Shown here one piece after another: positions 36,456 to 44,692 of a stretch of 49,172 nucleotides of DNA. The notes under the pieces are model-generated. The model had not been told where the DNA came from. It saw only the letters and a list, made by a program, of their open reading frames with translations, and did no database searches. Source of the DNA: Parasporobacterium paucivorans DSM 15970. Lineage in GTDB: Bacteria > Bacillota > Clostridia > Lachnospirales > Lachnospiraceae. The translations under genes were made by a program, and so were the position numbers. The stretch covers positions 1-49,172 of the forward strand of contig NZ_FQYT01000023.1 of the NCBI RefSeq assembly GCF_900141895.1, given 5' to 3'. Position 1 is the first letter of the stretch. Each line of letters opens with the position of its first letter.

Positions 36456-37013
36456 ATGGGAAAAATTACAGTTACGACATGTGAAATCGATGGCTTGAAA
36501 GTAATTGAGCCTGCTGTTTTTGGTGATGAACGTGGATATTTTATGGAAACATATAATTATAATGATTTTGCAGAGGCCGGAATAGACGTTGACTTTGTGC
36601 AGGACAACCAGTCTATGTCAAAAAAAGGTGTACTGAGAGGACTCCATTTTCAGATTAACTTTCCACAAGATAAGCTGGTCAGAGTTATAAGTGGTGAGGT
36701 TTTTGATGTAGCAGTTGATTTAAGAAAAGGATCTGAGACATACGGCAAATGGTTCGGTGTTATCTTATCTGCCGAAAATAAAAAACAATTTTTTATTCCA
36801 AAAAACTTCGCACATGGATTCGTTGTTCTGTCTGAATCTGCTGAATTTGTTTATAAATGTTCTGATTTTTATCATCCAAATGATGAAGGCGGTGTGAGCT
36901 GGAATGACCCCAAAATCGGTATTAAATGGCCTATCCCGGAAGACATGGAATTAATCATTTCTGACAAAGATCAGAAATGGGATGGGATAGATACTATAAC
37001 TAGAACTGCTTGA
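36456..37013 (+). CDS. rfbC: dTDP-4-dehydrorhamnose 3,5-epimerase
   Basis: Third step of dTDP-L-rhamnose synthesis. The 185-residue cupin-fold enzyme has DERGYFMETYNYNDF, the catalytic-His strand GVLRGLHFQ, the VAVDLRKGSETYGKWFGV block and NFAHGFVVLSE. The ATG has TAAGGAGG upstream. A second, decayed copy of rfbC-like sequence lies 2.7 kb downstream (39724-39937) and shares near-identical DNA with the 3' end of this gene. Confidence 0.96.
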   Translation: MGKITVTTCEIDGLKVIEPAVFGDERGYFMETYNYNDFAEAGIDVDFVQDNQSMSKKGVLRGLHFQINFPQDKLVRVISGEVFDVAVDLRKGSETYGKWFGVILSAENKKQFFIPKNFAHGFVVLSESAEFVYKCSDFYHPNDEGGVSWNDPKIGIKWPIPEDMELIISDKDQKWDGIDTITRTA

Positions 37014-37190
37014 CCTGTTTGGAACGTTTCCCCATACCTAATGATTTATCCTAAATATGGAATACAGTAATCAAAATTCCGATTTCAATTGCTGGAGACT
37101 TTATTTTGTAGGGACTAATTGAAAAACTAATGGATAGATTTGGTAAAACGCCTATTGGAAGGCTAGTTTTGGCTGAAAAGGGAAATAAAA

Positions 37191-38483
37191 ATGATTGAAG
37201 CTATAAGAAAAATTGTAATAGGACAAACTACAACTGATGATAAAAAGAATTTTATTTGGAATATGATAGGTTGTGGTCTATATTCGGCAGTATCCATGTT
37301 TTTTTCATTTTATGTAATAAGGGTTCTAGGTGAAAAGTCTGGAGGGATTTTCGCGATTGCTATCACAATTAGCCAGATGCTCATGTATATTGGCTATTTT
37401 GAATTGAGAACCTACCAGGTGACTGACATAAACAGAAAATACAGTTTCAAAGAATATCATACGGTCAAACTCATAGTCTGCTTTATGATGATGGTGGTGA
37501 GTGTTATATATGTCCTGGAAAAAGGATATACTTTTGAAAAAGCTATAATTTTATTGCTTCTATGTGTTTACAGAATGCTAGATGCTTATGCTGATTTATA
37601 TGAAGGCATGTTCCAAATCGATGGTAGACTTGATTTGGCGGGTAAGACGATGACATTCAGAACTATATTGTCTTCAGGAGTGTTTTTTATTTCACTGTGG
37701 ATAACTAGGAACATGATTATCACTTTGCTTTTTACAGTTGTTTCTGCGGTGGTGGGGGTAATCATATTTGATATGCTAATTATAAGCAAATGGCATAGTC
37801 TGAGGTTGGCTATAAGCTGGACGAAAGTAAGGGGGATTATAAAAGCATGCTTTCCCTTGTTTATTGGAGCTTTTTTATGGACATATATTTTAAGCGCTTC
37901 TAGAATAGCAATTGATGCAAATATGTCGAGTGAATATCAAGCATATTATCAGACAATATTTATGCCAGTTTCGGTTATTAATTTGTTTGCCATATTTTTC
38001 TTTAGACCTGTATTAACTAAACTTGCACATCTCTACAACAGCTATCAAATAAAAAAACTTGTTCATGAAATATTGAAAGTTATTTTATTGGTGATTGCCG
38101 TTACAGGAATCTGTATGATGGGTGCATACATGATTGGAATACCCGTTTTATCTTCTATGGTTAATATTGATCTGAGCCCTTACAGGGGTGTACTTGTATT
38201 CTTGTTATTTGCAGGTGGGTTCAATGCAATTTCGTATTTTATGTATTACATTCTCACCATCATGCGTAAACCAAAAAGCATTTTGCTGGGTTATATTTCA
38301 GCTGCGCTTTTAGCATTTTTTGCATCTTCACCGTTAGTAAAATTGCATGGAATAAACGGTGCAGCATGGAGCTTTTTTATTGTAGTAATGTATTTATGCT
38401 TGATTTTTGTGACGTTAATCCTGTTTGAATACAAGACGGATCAAAAGAAAAAGTTATGGAGTTCGTCCTTCGAAAATAAGTAA
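37191..38483 (+). CDS. Wzx-like polysaccharide flippase
   Basis: A 430-residue membrane protein with about 12 transmembrane helices and the layout of the MATE/MOP polysaccharide-transport family: NFIWNMIGCGLYSAVSMFFSFYV at the N-terminus, with paired helices through residue 420. Proteins of this kind flip undecaprenyl-linked oligosaccharides across the membrane. Start ATG 37191 has a weak AAAAGGG ribosome site. The gene is markedly more AT-rich than the core genes and lies between an intact and a decayed rfbC. Substrate is unknown, and a lipid II flippase role is unlikely given the context. Confidence 0.82.
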   Translation: MIEAIRKIVIGQTTTDDKKNFIWNMIGCGLYSAVSMFFSFYVIRVLGEKSGGIFAIAITISQMLMYIGYFELRTYQVTDINRKYSFKEYHTVKLIVCFMMMVVSVIYVLEKGYTFEKAIILLLLCVYRMLDAYADLYEGMFQIDGRLDLAGKTMTFRTILSSGVFFISLWITRNMIITLLFTVVSAVVGVIIFDMLIISKWHSLRLAISWTKVRGIIKACFPLFIGAFLWTYILSASRIAIDANMSSEYQAYYQTIFMPVSVINLFAIFFFRPVLTKLAHLYNSYQIKKLVHEILKVILLVIAVTGICMMGAYMIGIPVLSSMVNIDLSPYRGVLVFLLFAGGFNAISYFMYYILTIMRKPKSILLGYISAALLAFFASSPLVKLHGINGAAWSFFIVVMYLCLIFVTLILFEYKTDQKKKLWSSSFENK

Positions 38484-38587
38484 CGGAAAGATTTGGAATT
38501 ACGGGGTGGACAAATATTGGTCGGGGAGATTGTCTGTCATGTATCGTTTGAATTATAAGTATATTTGAATTATTAAGGGGAAAAAAT

Positions 38588-39298
38588 ATGAAAAAACTAG
38601 TAATTATTCCAGCCTATAATGAAAGCGCAAGCATAAGAAAAACTGTAGAAGATATAAGAGAGAATGCCCAAGAGTTCGACTATGTTATTATTAATGACTG
38701 CTCTACTGACGATACAATGCAAGTGTGCAGAGATAATGGATTGAACTTTATTAATCTTCCAGTGAATCTTGGTATAGGCGGTGCCGTTCAAACCGGTTAT
38801 ATGTATGCGTGGGAAAATGGATATGATATAGCTGTTCAATTTGACGGAGACGGACAGCATAATGCCAAATATTTGGAGACAATGGTAGAATGTATGGAAA
38901 GTAATAAAGCTGACATGGTCATCGGATCAAGATTCATTGAATTGGAGGGATTTCAGTCATCAGCAGCTAGGAGAATAGGGATTAAATACTTCACTGGGCT
39001 CATTAAGGTCTTAACCGGTACAAAGATTTCGGATCCGACCTCAGGTCTACGTATGATAAACAGAGATACAATAAAAATGTTTGCGAATGACTATCCGGTT
39101 GATTATCCAGAACCCGAAAGCGTTGTTGCGATTTTACGAAGAGGTAAGAAAGTCGTTGAAATTCCGGTAATAATGAATGAACGCGAAGAAGGAGTTTCGT
39201 CTATTTGCTTTCGTAAATCCATATATTATATGGCAAAAGTTAGCCTGGCAATATTGATAGAATGCATCGGCGAAAAAAACGGATTGGCAAGTTGTTAA
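38588..39298 (+). CDS. GT2 glycosyltransferase (dolichol-phosphate-mannose-synthase-like)
   Basis: A 236-residue soluble GT2 enzyme with the start VIIPAYNESASI, the nucleotide motif INDCSTDDT, the DGDGQHNAKYL metal site and FQSSAARRIGIKYFTG, typical of enzymes that load a sugar onto polyprenyl phosphate. It lacks the C-terminal transmembrane helices of the full-length DPM/GtrB type. The next gene is a DUF2304 membrane protein, which may supply the membrane anchor. AAGGGG lies upstream of the ATG. Confidence 0.88.
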   Translation: MKKLVIIPAYNESASIRKTVEDIRENAQEFDYVIINDCSTDDTMQVCRDNGLNFINLPVNLGIGGAVQTGYMYAWENGYDIAVQFDGDGQHNAKYLETMVECMESNKADMVIGSRFIELEGFQSSAARRIGIKYFTGLIKVLTGTKISDPTSGLRMINRDTIKMFANDYPVDYPEPESVVAILRRGKKVVEIPVIMNEREEGVSSICFRKSIYYMAKVSLAILIECIGEKNGLASC

Positions 39299-39323
39299 TA
39301 ATATATAACAGATTGGAGTAGAT

Positions 39324-39665
39324 ATGACCTTAAGAATTCAATTGATTGTTGGTTTGGTATTATTGGTTTCACTTGTAGTAATAGTGAATATGATACATAA
39401 AAAAAGATTAGAGCTCAAGTATGCACTGTCATGGATTAGTGTAATAGTAGCATTGTTAATTCTGGATGTTTTCCCGGATATTATGAGATTTATCTCTACA
39501 GTCATGGGAATTGAGACACCAATAAATATGTTGATTTTTTGTGGATTTTGTTTCTCGATGGTAATTATTTTTACATTGACGGTTGCTTTATCGAGAACGG
39601 CAAAACGTTTGAAAAAATTGGCTCAGAATTTGGCATTATTAGAAATGAAATTACATGAGGACTAA
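39324..39665 (+). CDS. DUF2304 membrane protein
   Basis: A 113-residue protein with three transmembrane helices (about 5-22, 33-52 and 68-90) and the DUF2304 hallmarks KKRLELKYALSWI and a C-terminal amphipathic helix with LAQNLALLEMKL. DUF2304 genes are regularly adjacent to DPM1-like GT2 genes in glycan loci, as here (26-nt gap), which suggests a membrane partner for that enzyme. GGAGTAG precedes the ATG. Confidence 0.85.
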   Translation: MTLRIQLIVGLVLLVSLVVIVNMIHKKRLELKYALSWISVIVALLILDVFPDIMRFISTVMGIETPINMLIFCGFCFSMVIIFTLTVALSRTAKRLKKLAQNLALLEMKLHED

Positions 39666-39723
39666 GATTGTTTCCTTTCGCAATGTACAAATTCAACCAA
39701 CTGAACGGGAAAAGTAGGATGAC

Positions 39724-39937
39724 AACGAAATACAACTATGATATATTCATCCAATAGATTTCATCAGTCCAGATATTACGAGAGCGATGTCCGCTTCTCA
39801 CAATCCTCTTGGGAAATGGTTCGGAATACTTTTCTGGAAAGACCCAGAGGTTGGAGTTGTGTGATCCGTATTGAAAAATTTGTAATTAATCATTTCTGAA
39901 AAAAGATCAGAAATGAAGTGGAATCGATACTATCAAT
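39724..39937 (+). pseudogene. Decayed rfbC-like remnant
   Basis: Not an open gene, but fragments translate to recognisable RfbC pieces in order: KYNYDIF near 39735 (intact rfbC: TYNYNDF), LGKWFGILF near 39808 (YGKWFGVIL), WKDPEVGV near 39836 (WNDPKIGI), then LIIS near 39888 in another reading. Stops and an internal deletion break it. The last part is nearly identical in DNA to intact rfbC: AATTAATCATTTCTGA occurs at 36949-36964 and again at 39884-39899, and AAAGATCAGAAATG follows in both. The intact gene and this relic flank the flippase-GT2-DUF2304 cassette. The relic runs up to the start of the ABC permease gene. Confidence 0.75.
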
Positions 39938-39956
39938 AGATAACAGAGGTGCAATT

Positions 39957-40739
39957 TTGAAGATTAAAGTTTATATAAGTAATTTTATGCAATATAAGCT
40001 TCTCTTGAAGGAACTCGTTTTAAGAGATGTGAAAATCAAGTATAGAAGATCAGTCCTGGGGCTATTATGGACGTTGTTAAATCCGTTGCTGATGATGATT
40101 GTCCTTACTATTGTTTTTTCGAATATGTTCAGGTTCGATATAGATAATTTCCCAGTGTATCTGATGTGTGGACAGGTTATTTTTAACTTTTTTAGTGAAG
40201 CAAGTTCAACAGCTATGTCGTCCATAATTTTCAATGCACCTTTGATTAAAAAAATATATGTTCCAAAATATTTATTTCCATTATCCAAAGTTTTATCATG
40301 CTTTGTAAACCTTGTTTCGTCTGTGATTGCACTTGTAATCGTAATGTTTATTACAAAAACTCCAATCACAGGCACTGTGGTCTTGTTCTTCATCCCTGTA
40401 ATCTATGCTTTAGTGTTCTCCATTGGGATGGGGGTTCTTCTTTCATCACTGGCGGTTTCTTTTCGGGATATAATGCACCTCTATGGAGTTTTAATAACTG
40501 CATGGATGTATTTGACACCAATATTTTATCCGATTTCAATGTTGCCAGACTTTTTAAAAACAATTATTATGTTTAATCCGTTAGCGAGTTTTGTTGAAAT
40601 GTTTAGGGATGTTATTTTATATGGGAACATACCTTCATGGAGCCTTCATTTGAGGTGCTTTGTACCTTGCCTGATTGTCTTGGTACTGGGAGTTTTTGTT
40701 TTTAAAAGACAACAGGATGAATTTGTATTGAAAATTTAG
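39957..40739 (+). CDS. Wzm/TagG-type ABC transporter permease
   Basis: A 260-residue permease of the ABC-2 polysaccharide-export type. The amphipathic start (QYKLLLKELVLRDVKIKYRRSVLG) is a family hallmark, followed by six transmembrane helices and LTPIFYPISMLP near helix 5. An in-frame GTG at 39918 falls inside the rfbC relic. TTG 39957, with AGAGG 7 nt upstream, is the better start. It pairs with the ATPase 9 nt downstream to export a finished glycan or teichoic acid across the membrane. Confidence 0.9.
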   Translation: MKIKVYISNFMQYKLLLKELVLRDVKIKYRRSVLGLLWTLLNPLLMMIVLTIVFSNMFRFDIDNFPVYLMCGQVIFNFFSEASSTAMSSIIFNAPLIKKIYVPKYLFPLSKVLSCFVNLVSSVIALVIVMFITKTPITGTVVLFFIPVIYALVFSIGMGVLLSSLAVSFRDIMHLYGVLITAWMYLTPIFYPISMLPDFLKTIIMFNPLASFVEMFRDVILYGNIPSWSLHLRCFVPCLIVLVLGVFVFKRQQDEFVLKI

Positions 40740-40748
40740 GAGGTATTC

Positions 40749-41483
40749 ATGAAACCGGAGAATGCAATTGAAATTACAGATGTTTCAATGAAGTTTAATC
40801 TATATAAAGAAAATGTGGATAATTTAAAAGAGTATTTCATTAAATACTTAAAACGTCAATTATCACACGATGAATTCTGGGCTCTTAAAAATATCAGCCT
40901 CGAAATAGCAAAAGGGGACTCAATGGCTTTGATTGGACGGAATGGTTCTGGTAAAAGTACATTGCTAAAAATCATTGCAGGAGTCTTAAAACCGACAAAA
41001 GGAACAGTGGAAAGGAGTGGAAGTATTGCTCCACTGATTGAGCTCGGTGCCGGTTTTGATCCGGATCTGACTGCCCGTGAAAATGTTTATCTGAACGGAG
41101 CTATGCTTGGATATTCACGTTCAATGTTAGATGAAAAATATGATGATATTATTAGTTTTGCTGAACTAGAACCATTTGTTGACGTTCCATTAAAAAACTT
41201 TTCGTCTGGAATGTATGCTAGACTTGGCTTTGCAATAGCTACAATAGCAAAACCGGATATACTTATCATCGACGAAGTTTTGTCAGTAGGTGATTTTAAA
41301 TTCCAGGAAAAATGTGAAGAAAGAATTGCCAAGATGATGGAAGGTGGAACAACCGTTCTCTTCGTTTCACATTCAATAGAGCAGGTGAAAAAAATATGCA
41401 ACAAAGCCGCTTGGCTGGATCATGGGACTATGGTAATGCATGGTGATGTATTTGAAGTATGTGATATGTATTCGAAGAATTAG
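40749..41483 (+). CDS. Wzt/TagH-type ABC transporter ATPase
   Basis: A 244-residue nucleotide-binding subunit. The N-terminal amphipathic region (KFNLYKENVDNLKEYF) typical of glycan exporters precedes Walker A GRNGSGKST, the signature FSSGMYARLGFA and Walker B ILIIDEVLSVGD. It ends shortly after the NBD, so it lacks the C-terminal carbohydrate-binding domain of O9a-type Wzt. It therefore resembles the KpsT/TagH type that does not read a terminal cap. AGGAGG precedes the ATG. A decayed second copy of this region lies at 43443-43530. Confidence 0.92.
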   Translation: MKPENAIEITDVSMKFNLYKENVDNLKEYFIKYLKRQLSHDEFWALKNISLEIAKGDSMALIGRNGSGKSTLLKIIAGVLKPTKGTVERSGSIAPLIELGAGFDPDLTARENVYLNGAMLGYSRSMLDEKYDDIISFAELEPFVDVPLKNFSSGMYARLGFAIATIAKPDILIIDEVLSVGDFKFQEKCEERIAKMMEGGTTVLFVSHSIEQVKKICNKAAWLDHGTMVMHGDVFEVCDMYSKN

Positions 41484-41555
41484 TTTGTGCCGGGGGTTGA
41501 CCAGCCTATGTGATACGAGGTCAAAGGTGCAGACAATTGGCTAGGGGGAAGCGTT

Positions 41556-43325
41556 TTGGAAATCATAAAATCGATTTTTTTTGTGTTGATTTTTCTTATT
41601 ACTGTTATCGGGATTTTGTGTGTAAAAAAGACTGACAGAAAATTAAATATTCTGACATGGATAACAATTTCGATTGTAACGGTATTCTGCTATCAAGTAT
41701 TTACTGCAGCAATTTTAAACTGGGTCGGTATCCCAATAAATTTGATTAGTATTTCAGCGTGCAACGCAATATTGTCAATATTTATTTTCGTTAAGTGTGG
41801 GAGTGTTAAAAACTATCAGAAATATGAAATCAGCATTTTTGACATTATTTGTCTCGTTGTATTACTTGCTACCGTATGTATTGTGTTTCTTAGGCAGTTT
41901 GGCCTCGACTTAAAAATTAATTATGAAACAAGTGATCCATCACAACATTTTCAGTTTGCAATGGACATAGTGAATTCGGAATCTGTTAAGGGGATGTTTT
42001 TTGCACCATTAAATAATGGAATGTTTTTAAGTGTAGCCTCAAATTTTATAAATGCCACGCTCCTTTATAAGGCTTATATCTTGACGGAATCAATTATGCT
42101 ATTATTATCAGGCCTTATGTTTCTGGCATGTATAAGAAAATATCTAAATAACGGCATAATGAAAATAAGTGGGCTTATAGCAGTATTAATATATGTTTTG
42201 GGATATCCATTGAATAATATGGTGTTTGGATTTGGATATTTGGGAGTTGGAATAACCTTAATTGGATTCATCATTTGCGTGACTGAGATGTATATAAATG
42301 ATGAAATTTCGAAAAGATTCAATGTCTTACTTATGGGATTAGGAAGCTTAGGTATTTTAACATGTTATGTACTTTTTGCTCCAGTTGTATTAGTTTCAAC
42401 ATTCGCTTGCGTATCCATATATCACTTGAATAAAAAATCTCTTTTGAAAATCAGTACATTTATAAATTATTTTATAATGTATTTAATACCATGTATCATT
42501 GGATTTATATATATTTTCTTTGATGTGTTTTTTTCGACAGGTACTAGTGTAAGTGGAGCAATAAACCTTGAGGGTTATATTTATAAAGATTTATTTTCTA
42601 ATTTTATTTTATATTTGCCTGTCTGTTTGTTTGGTATATTTACTTTGTTTAGGAATAGAAGTCATAACTTAGTAAAATACATGTTGCCAATACTCACTTT
42701 ATACATGCTTTTTTTATTATACAGAGGGTTGGGGGGGCATGTATCATCATATTATTATTATAAAAATTATTATTTTATGTGGTTGCTTGCAATGTATTTA
42801 TTTGTTTATGGCTTGTCAATAATATATAAAAAAGATGCATTATTGACAATAGCGGTGATGATTTGTATATTGATTCTTTTTGCAATCAATATATTTAATG
42901 TTGAAAAAAAAATATCAGAAAAAAATGCGTTGTTTAATTCAAACTACGTATCTAACAGCCTTTTTAACATTTACAATTTTAATATGGAAAGAAACGTGGA
43001 TGAGGGTGGGAAACTTGATCAGAACAAAGTGGATCTGTTCTCCTGGGTTGCCGAAAATCTTACATCAAAAGGTGAAAAGATTCCCGTGGTTGGAGAATGG
43101 TTAGATTATTACTGGTTTGAAGGGATATCGAATCAGAGACACGATGAAATTTATCCATGGATAATGGGAAATTACAATTTTTTTGAATATATTAAGAATG
43201 ATAATTCTGTTAGATATCTTCTTGTACTAACAGATAGCACATATTATTTGGAAAATCAGAATTATTATGAAAGCTTAACCAAAATATATGAAAATGAAAA
43301 AGGTTATGTTGTCAGAATAAAATGA
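41556..43325 (+). CDS. Large polytopic membrane protein, possible GT-C transferase or polymerase
   Basis: A 589-residue protein with about 12-13 transmembrane helices over residues 1-460 and an extracytoplasmic C-terminal domain (about 465-589). The loop after helix 3-4 has NYETSDPSQHFQFAMDIV, a placement of acidic and His residues like the catalytic loop of GT-C enzymes, but no named family is certain. Start TTG 41556 has AGGGGGA upstream and there is no ATG nearby. It is very AT-rich, with many TTA and ATA codons, like other transferred glycan genes. It may be the polymerase or a lipid-linked sugar transferase of the locus. Confidence 0.7.
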   Translation: MEIIKSIFFVLIFLITVIGILCVKKTDRKLNILTWITISIVTVFCYQVFTAAILNWVGIPINLISISACNAILSIFIFVKCGSVKNYQKYEISIFDIICLVVLLATVCIVFLRQFGLDLKINYETSDPSQHFQFAMDIVNSESVKGMFFAPLNNGMFLSVASNFINATLLYKAYILTESIMLLLSGLMFLACIRKYLNNGIMKISGLIAVLIYVLGYPLNNMVFGFGYLGVGITLIGFIICVTEMYINDEISKRFNVLLMGLGSLGILTCYVLFAPVVLVSTFACVSIYHLNKKSLLKISTFINYFIMYLIPCIIGFIYIFFDVFFSTGTSVSGAINLEGYIYKDLFSNFILYLPVCLFGIFTLFRNRSHNLVKYMLPILTLYMLFLLYRGLGGHVSSYYYYKNYYFMWLLAMYLFVYGLSIIYKKDALLTIAVMICILILFAINIFNVEKKISEKNALFNSNYVSNSLFNIYNFNMERNVDEGGKLDQNKVDLFSWVAENLTSKGEKIPVVGEWLDYYWFEGISNQRHDEIYPWIMGNYNFFEYIKNDNSVRYLLVLTDSTYYLENQNYYESLTKIYENEKGYVVRIK

Positions 43326-43442
43326 AAAGTCATTAACATCTCAACGAAAAAACATTCATTTTTTAATAATTCAAGTTCTCTTTAAAATAATAAGAAATAG
43401 TTATTGCAAAATGAATTACAGCAAATCTTGGCTTTTCCATGA

Positions 43443-43530
43443 TATAATGGCATGACTTGGATTATCAATTGTTGACGAAACGATATTAGTCGGAGATTTT
43501 ATTTTAGAGGAAAATGTTAAGAAAGAATAA
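43443..43530 (+). pseudogene. Decayed Wzt-like ABC ATPase fragment
   Basis: This lies in the 305-nt gap before the epimerase. One frame reads LGLSIVDETILVGDF, then EEN and a stop at 43528-43530. It matches the Walker B region of the intact ATPase (IIDEVLSVGDFKFQEKCEE), preceded by a relic of GMYARLG (MA-stop-LG at 43448). The roughly 28-nt stretch between these two blocks in the intact gene is missing. I see nothing recognisable in the rest of 43326-43630. Confidence 0.65.
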
Positions 43531-43630
43531 GTCATATGATGAATGGATTGATCAAAAAAATCTGATACAAGGCGAGGTGTGCGCTGCTCACTCTGTGAAT
43601 TAATCAAAGCGCAAAAACTAGGAGGTAATT

Positions 43631-44542
43631 ATGTCAAGGAAACGAATAGTTGTAACAGGAGCCGGAGGGTATATAGGACGTCATGTGGTTAAGCAGCTTT
43701 TAGATTTAAATCACCACGTTATTGCAATTGACATTAACACAAAAAATGTTGATGCCAGAGCCGAAATCATGAATTATGATATATTTAACCCATCCGGGAA
43801 TATATTTGAAGAATTAGGAAAACCTGATATTTGCCTACATCTGGCTTGGAAGGACGGTTTTGTTCATAATTCAGACGCTCATATTGAGTTTTTACCGCTT
43901 CATTACAAATTCATTAATAATTTGGTTGATGGCGGACTCAGGCAGATTGCAGTTTTGGGTTCAATGCATGAAGTAGGCTATCATGAAGGTGCTATAGATG
44001 AGAATACACCTTCAAGACCAAGAAGTTTATATGGAATTGCTAAAAATGCACTAAGGGAATCACTGGAAGTTGTAAATCAGTCAAAGAATTTTAAAATGCA
44101 GTGGTTGCGGGCGTTTTATATATATGGGGATGATCTGGGAAATAATTCGATATTCACAAAACTACTTATGAGTGAAAAAGAAGGTAAAGAAGAGTTCCCT
44201 TTTACCTCAGGGCTCAATAAATATGACTTCATAAATGTGGATGAACTTGCTTTGGAGATTTCCATGTCTATTCTGCAGGATGAGGTGTTAGGCACCATAA
44301 ACTGCTGCATTGGAAAACCGGTGGCATTGAAGGATAAAGTTGAAGAATTCATTCAGAATAATGAACTCAAAATCAAATTGAAATATGGCGCATACCCTGA
44401 CAGGGAATACGATTCACCGGTGATTTACGGAAACAATGCGAAGATAAAAACAATAATTAATAATGCTATTAACAACGATATCTATGGAATAAAATCTAAA
44501 TTGGAGAGCTTGAGCAGAAAATTCGGATTTTCTCTTAGCTAG
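43631..44542 (+). CDS. NAD-dependent epimerase/dehydratase
   Basis: A 303-residue extended SDR protein with the cofactor motif VTGAGGYIGRHVVKQL, LGSMHEVGYHEG in place of the SS-S-VYG strand, and the catalytic YGIAKNALRE. It most resembles nucleotide-sugar epimerases or reductases of surface-glycan loci, but the substrate is not readable. AGGAGG precedes the ATG. It lies between a Wzt relic and a lysozyme gene and is followed by a hairpin. Confidence 0.85.
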   Translation: MSRKRIVVTGAGGYIGRHVVKQLLDLNHHVIAIDINTKNVDARAEIMNYDIFNPSGNIFEELGKPDICLHLAWKDGFVHNSDAHIEFLPLHYKFINNLVDGGLRQIAVLGSMHEVGYHEGAIDENTPSRPRSLYGIAKNALRESLEVVNQSKNFKMQWLRAFYIYGDDLGNNSIFTKLLMSEKEGKEEFPFTSGLNKYDFINVDELALEISMSILQDEVLGTINCCIGKPVALKDKVEEFIQNNELKIKLKYGAYPDREYDSPVIYGNNAKIKTIINNAINNDIYGIKSKLESLSRKFGFSLS

Positions 44543-44566
44543 CAAAAACGCAATAAAATTTCTTTT

Positions 44567-44594
44567 GAAGAAGCTGCCAGATGGCAGCTTCTTC
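44567..44594 (+). terminator. 12-bp hairpin after the epimerase gene
   Basis: Perfect arms GAAGAAGCTGCC (44567-44578) and GGCAGCTTCTTC (44583-44594) with loop AGAT. The following TGCATTCATTT is only moderately T-rich, so termination efficiency may be partial. Confidence 0.6.
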
Positions 44595-44627
44595 TGCATT
44601 CATTTCCGAACATATGATTCCGGCAAT

Positions 44628-44656
44628 TTAAGATGTAAAATGCAATTTGTTATGAT
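44628..44656 (+). promoter_or_regulatory. Candidate promoter of the GH25 lysozyme gene
   Basis: TTAAGA (44628-44633), a 17-nt spacer and TATGAT (44651-44656), placed about 36 nt before the ATG. Confidence 0.45.
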
Positions 44657-44692
44657 AAAATATAAACATTAGATGATACAGGAGATTGACGA

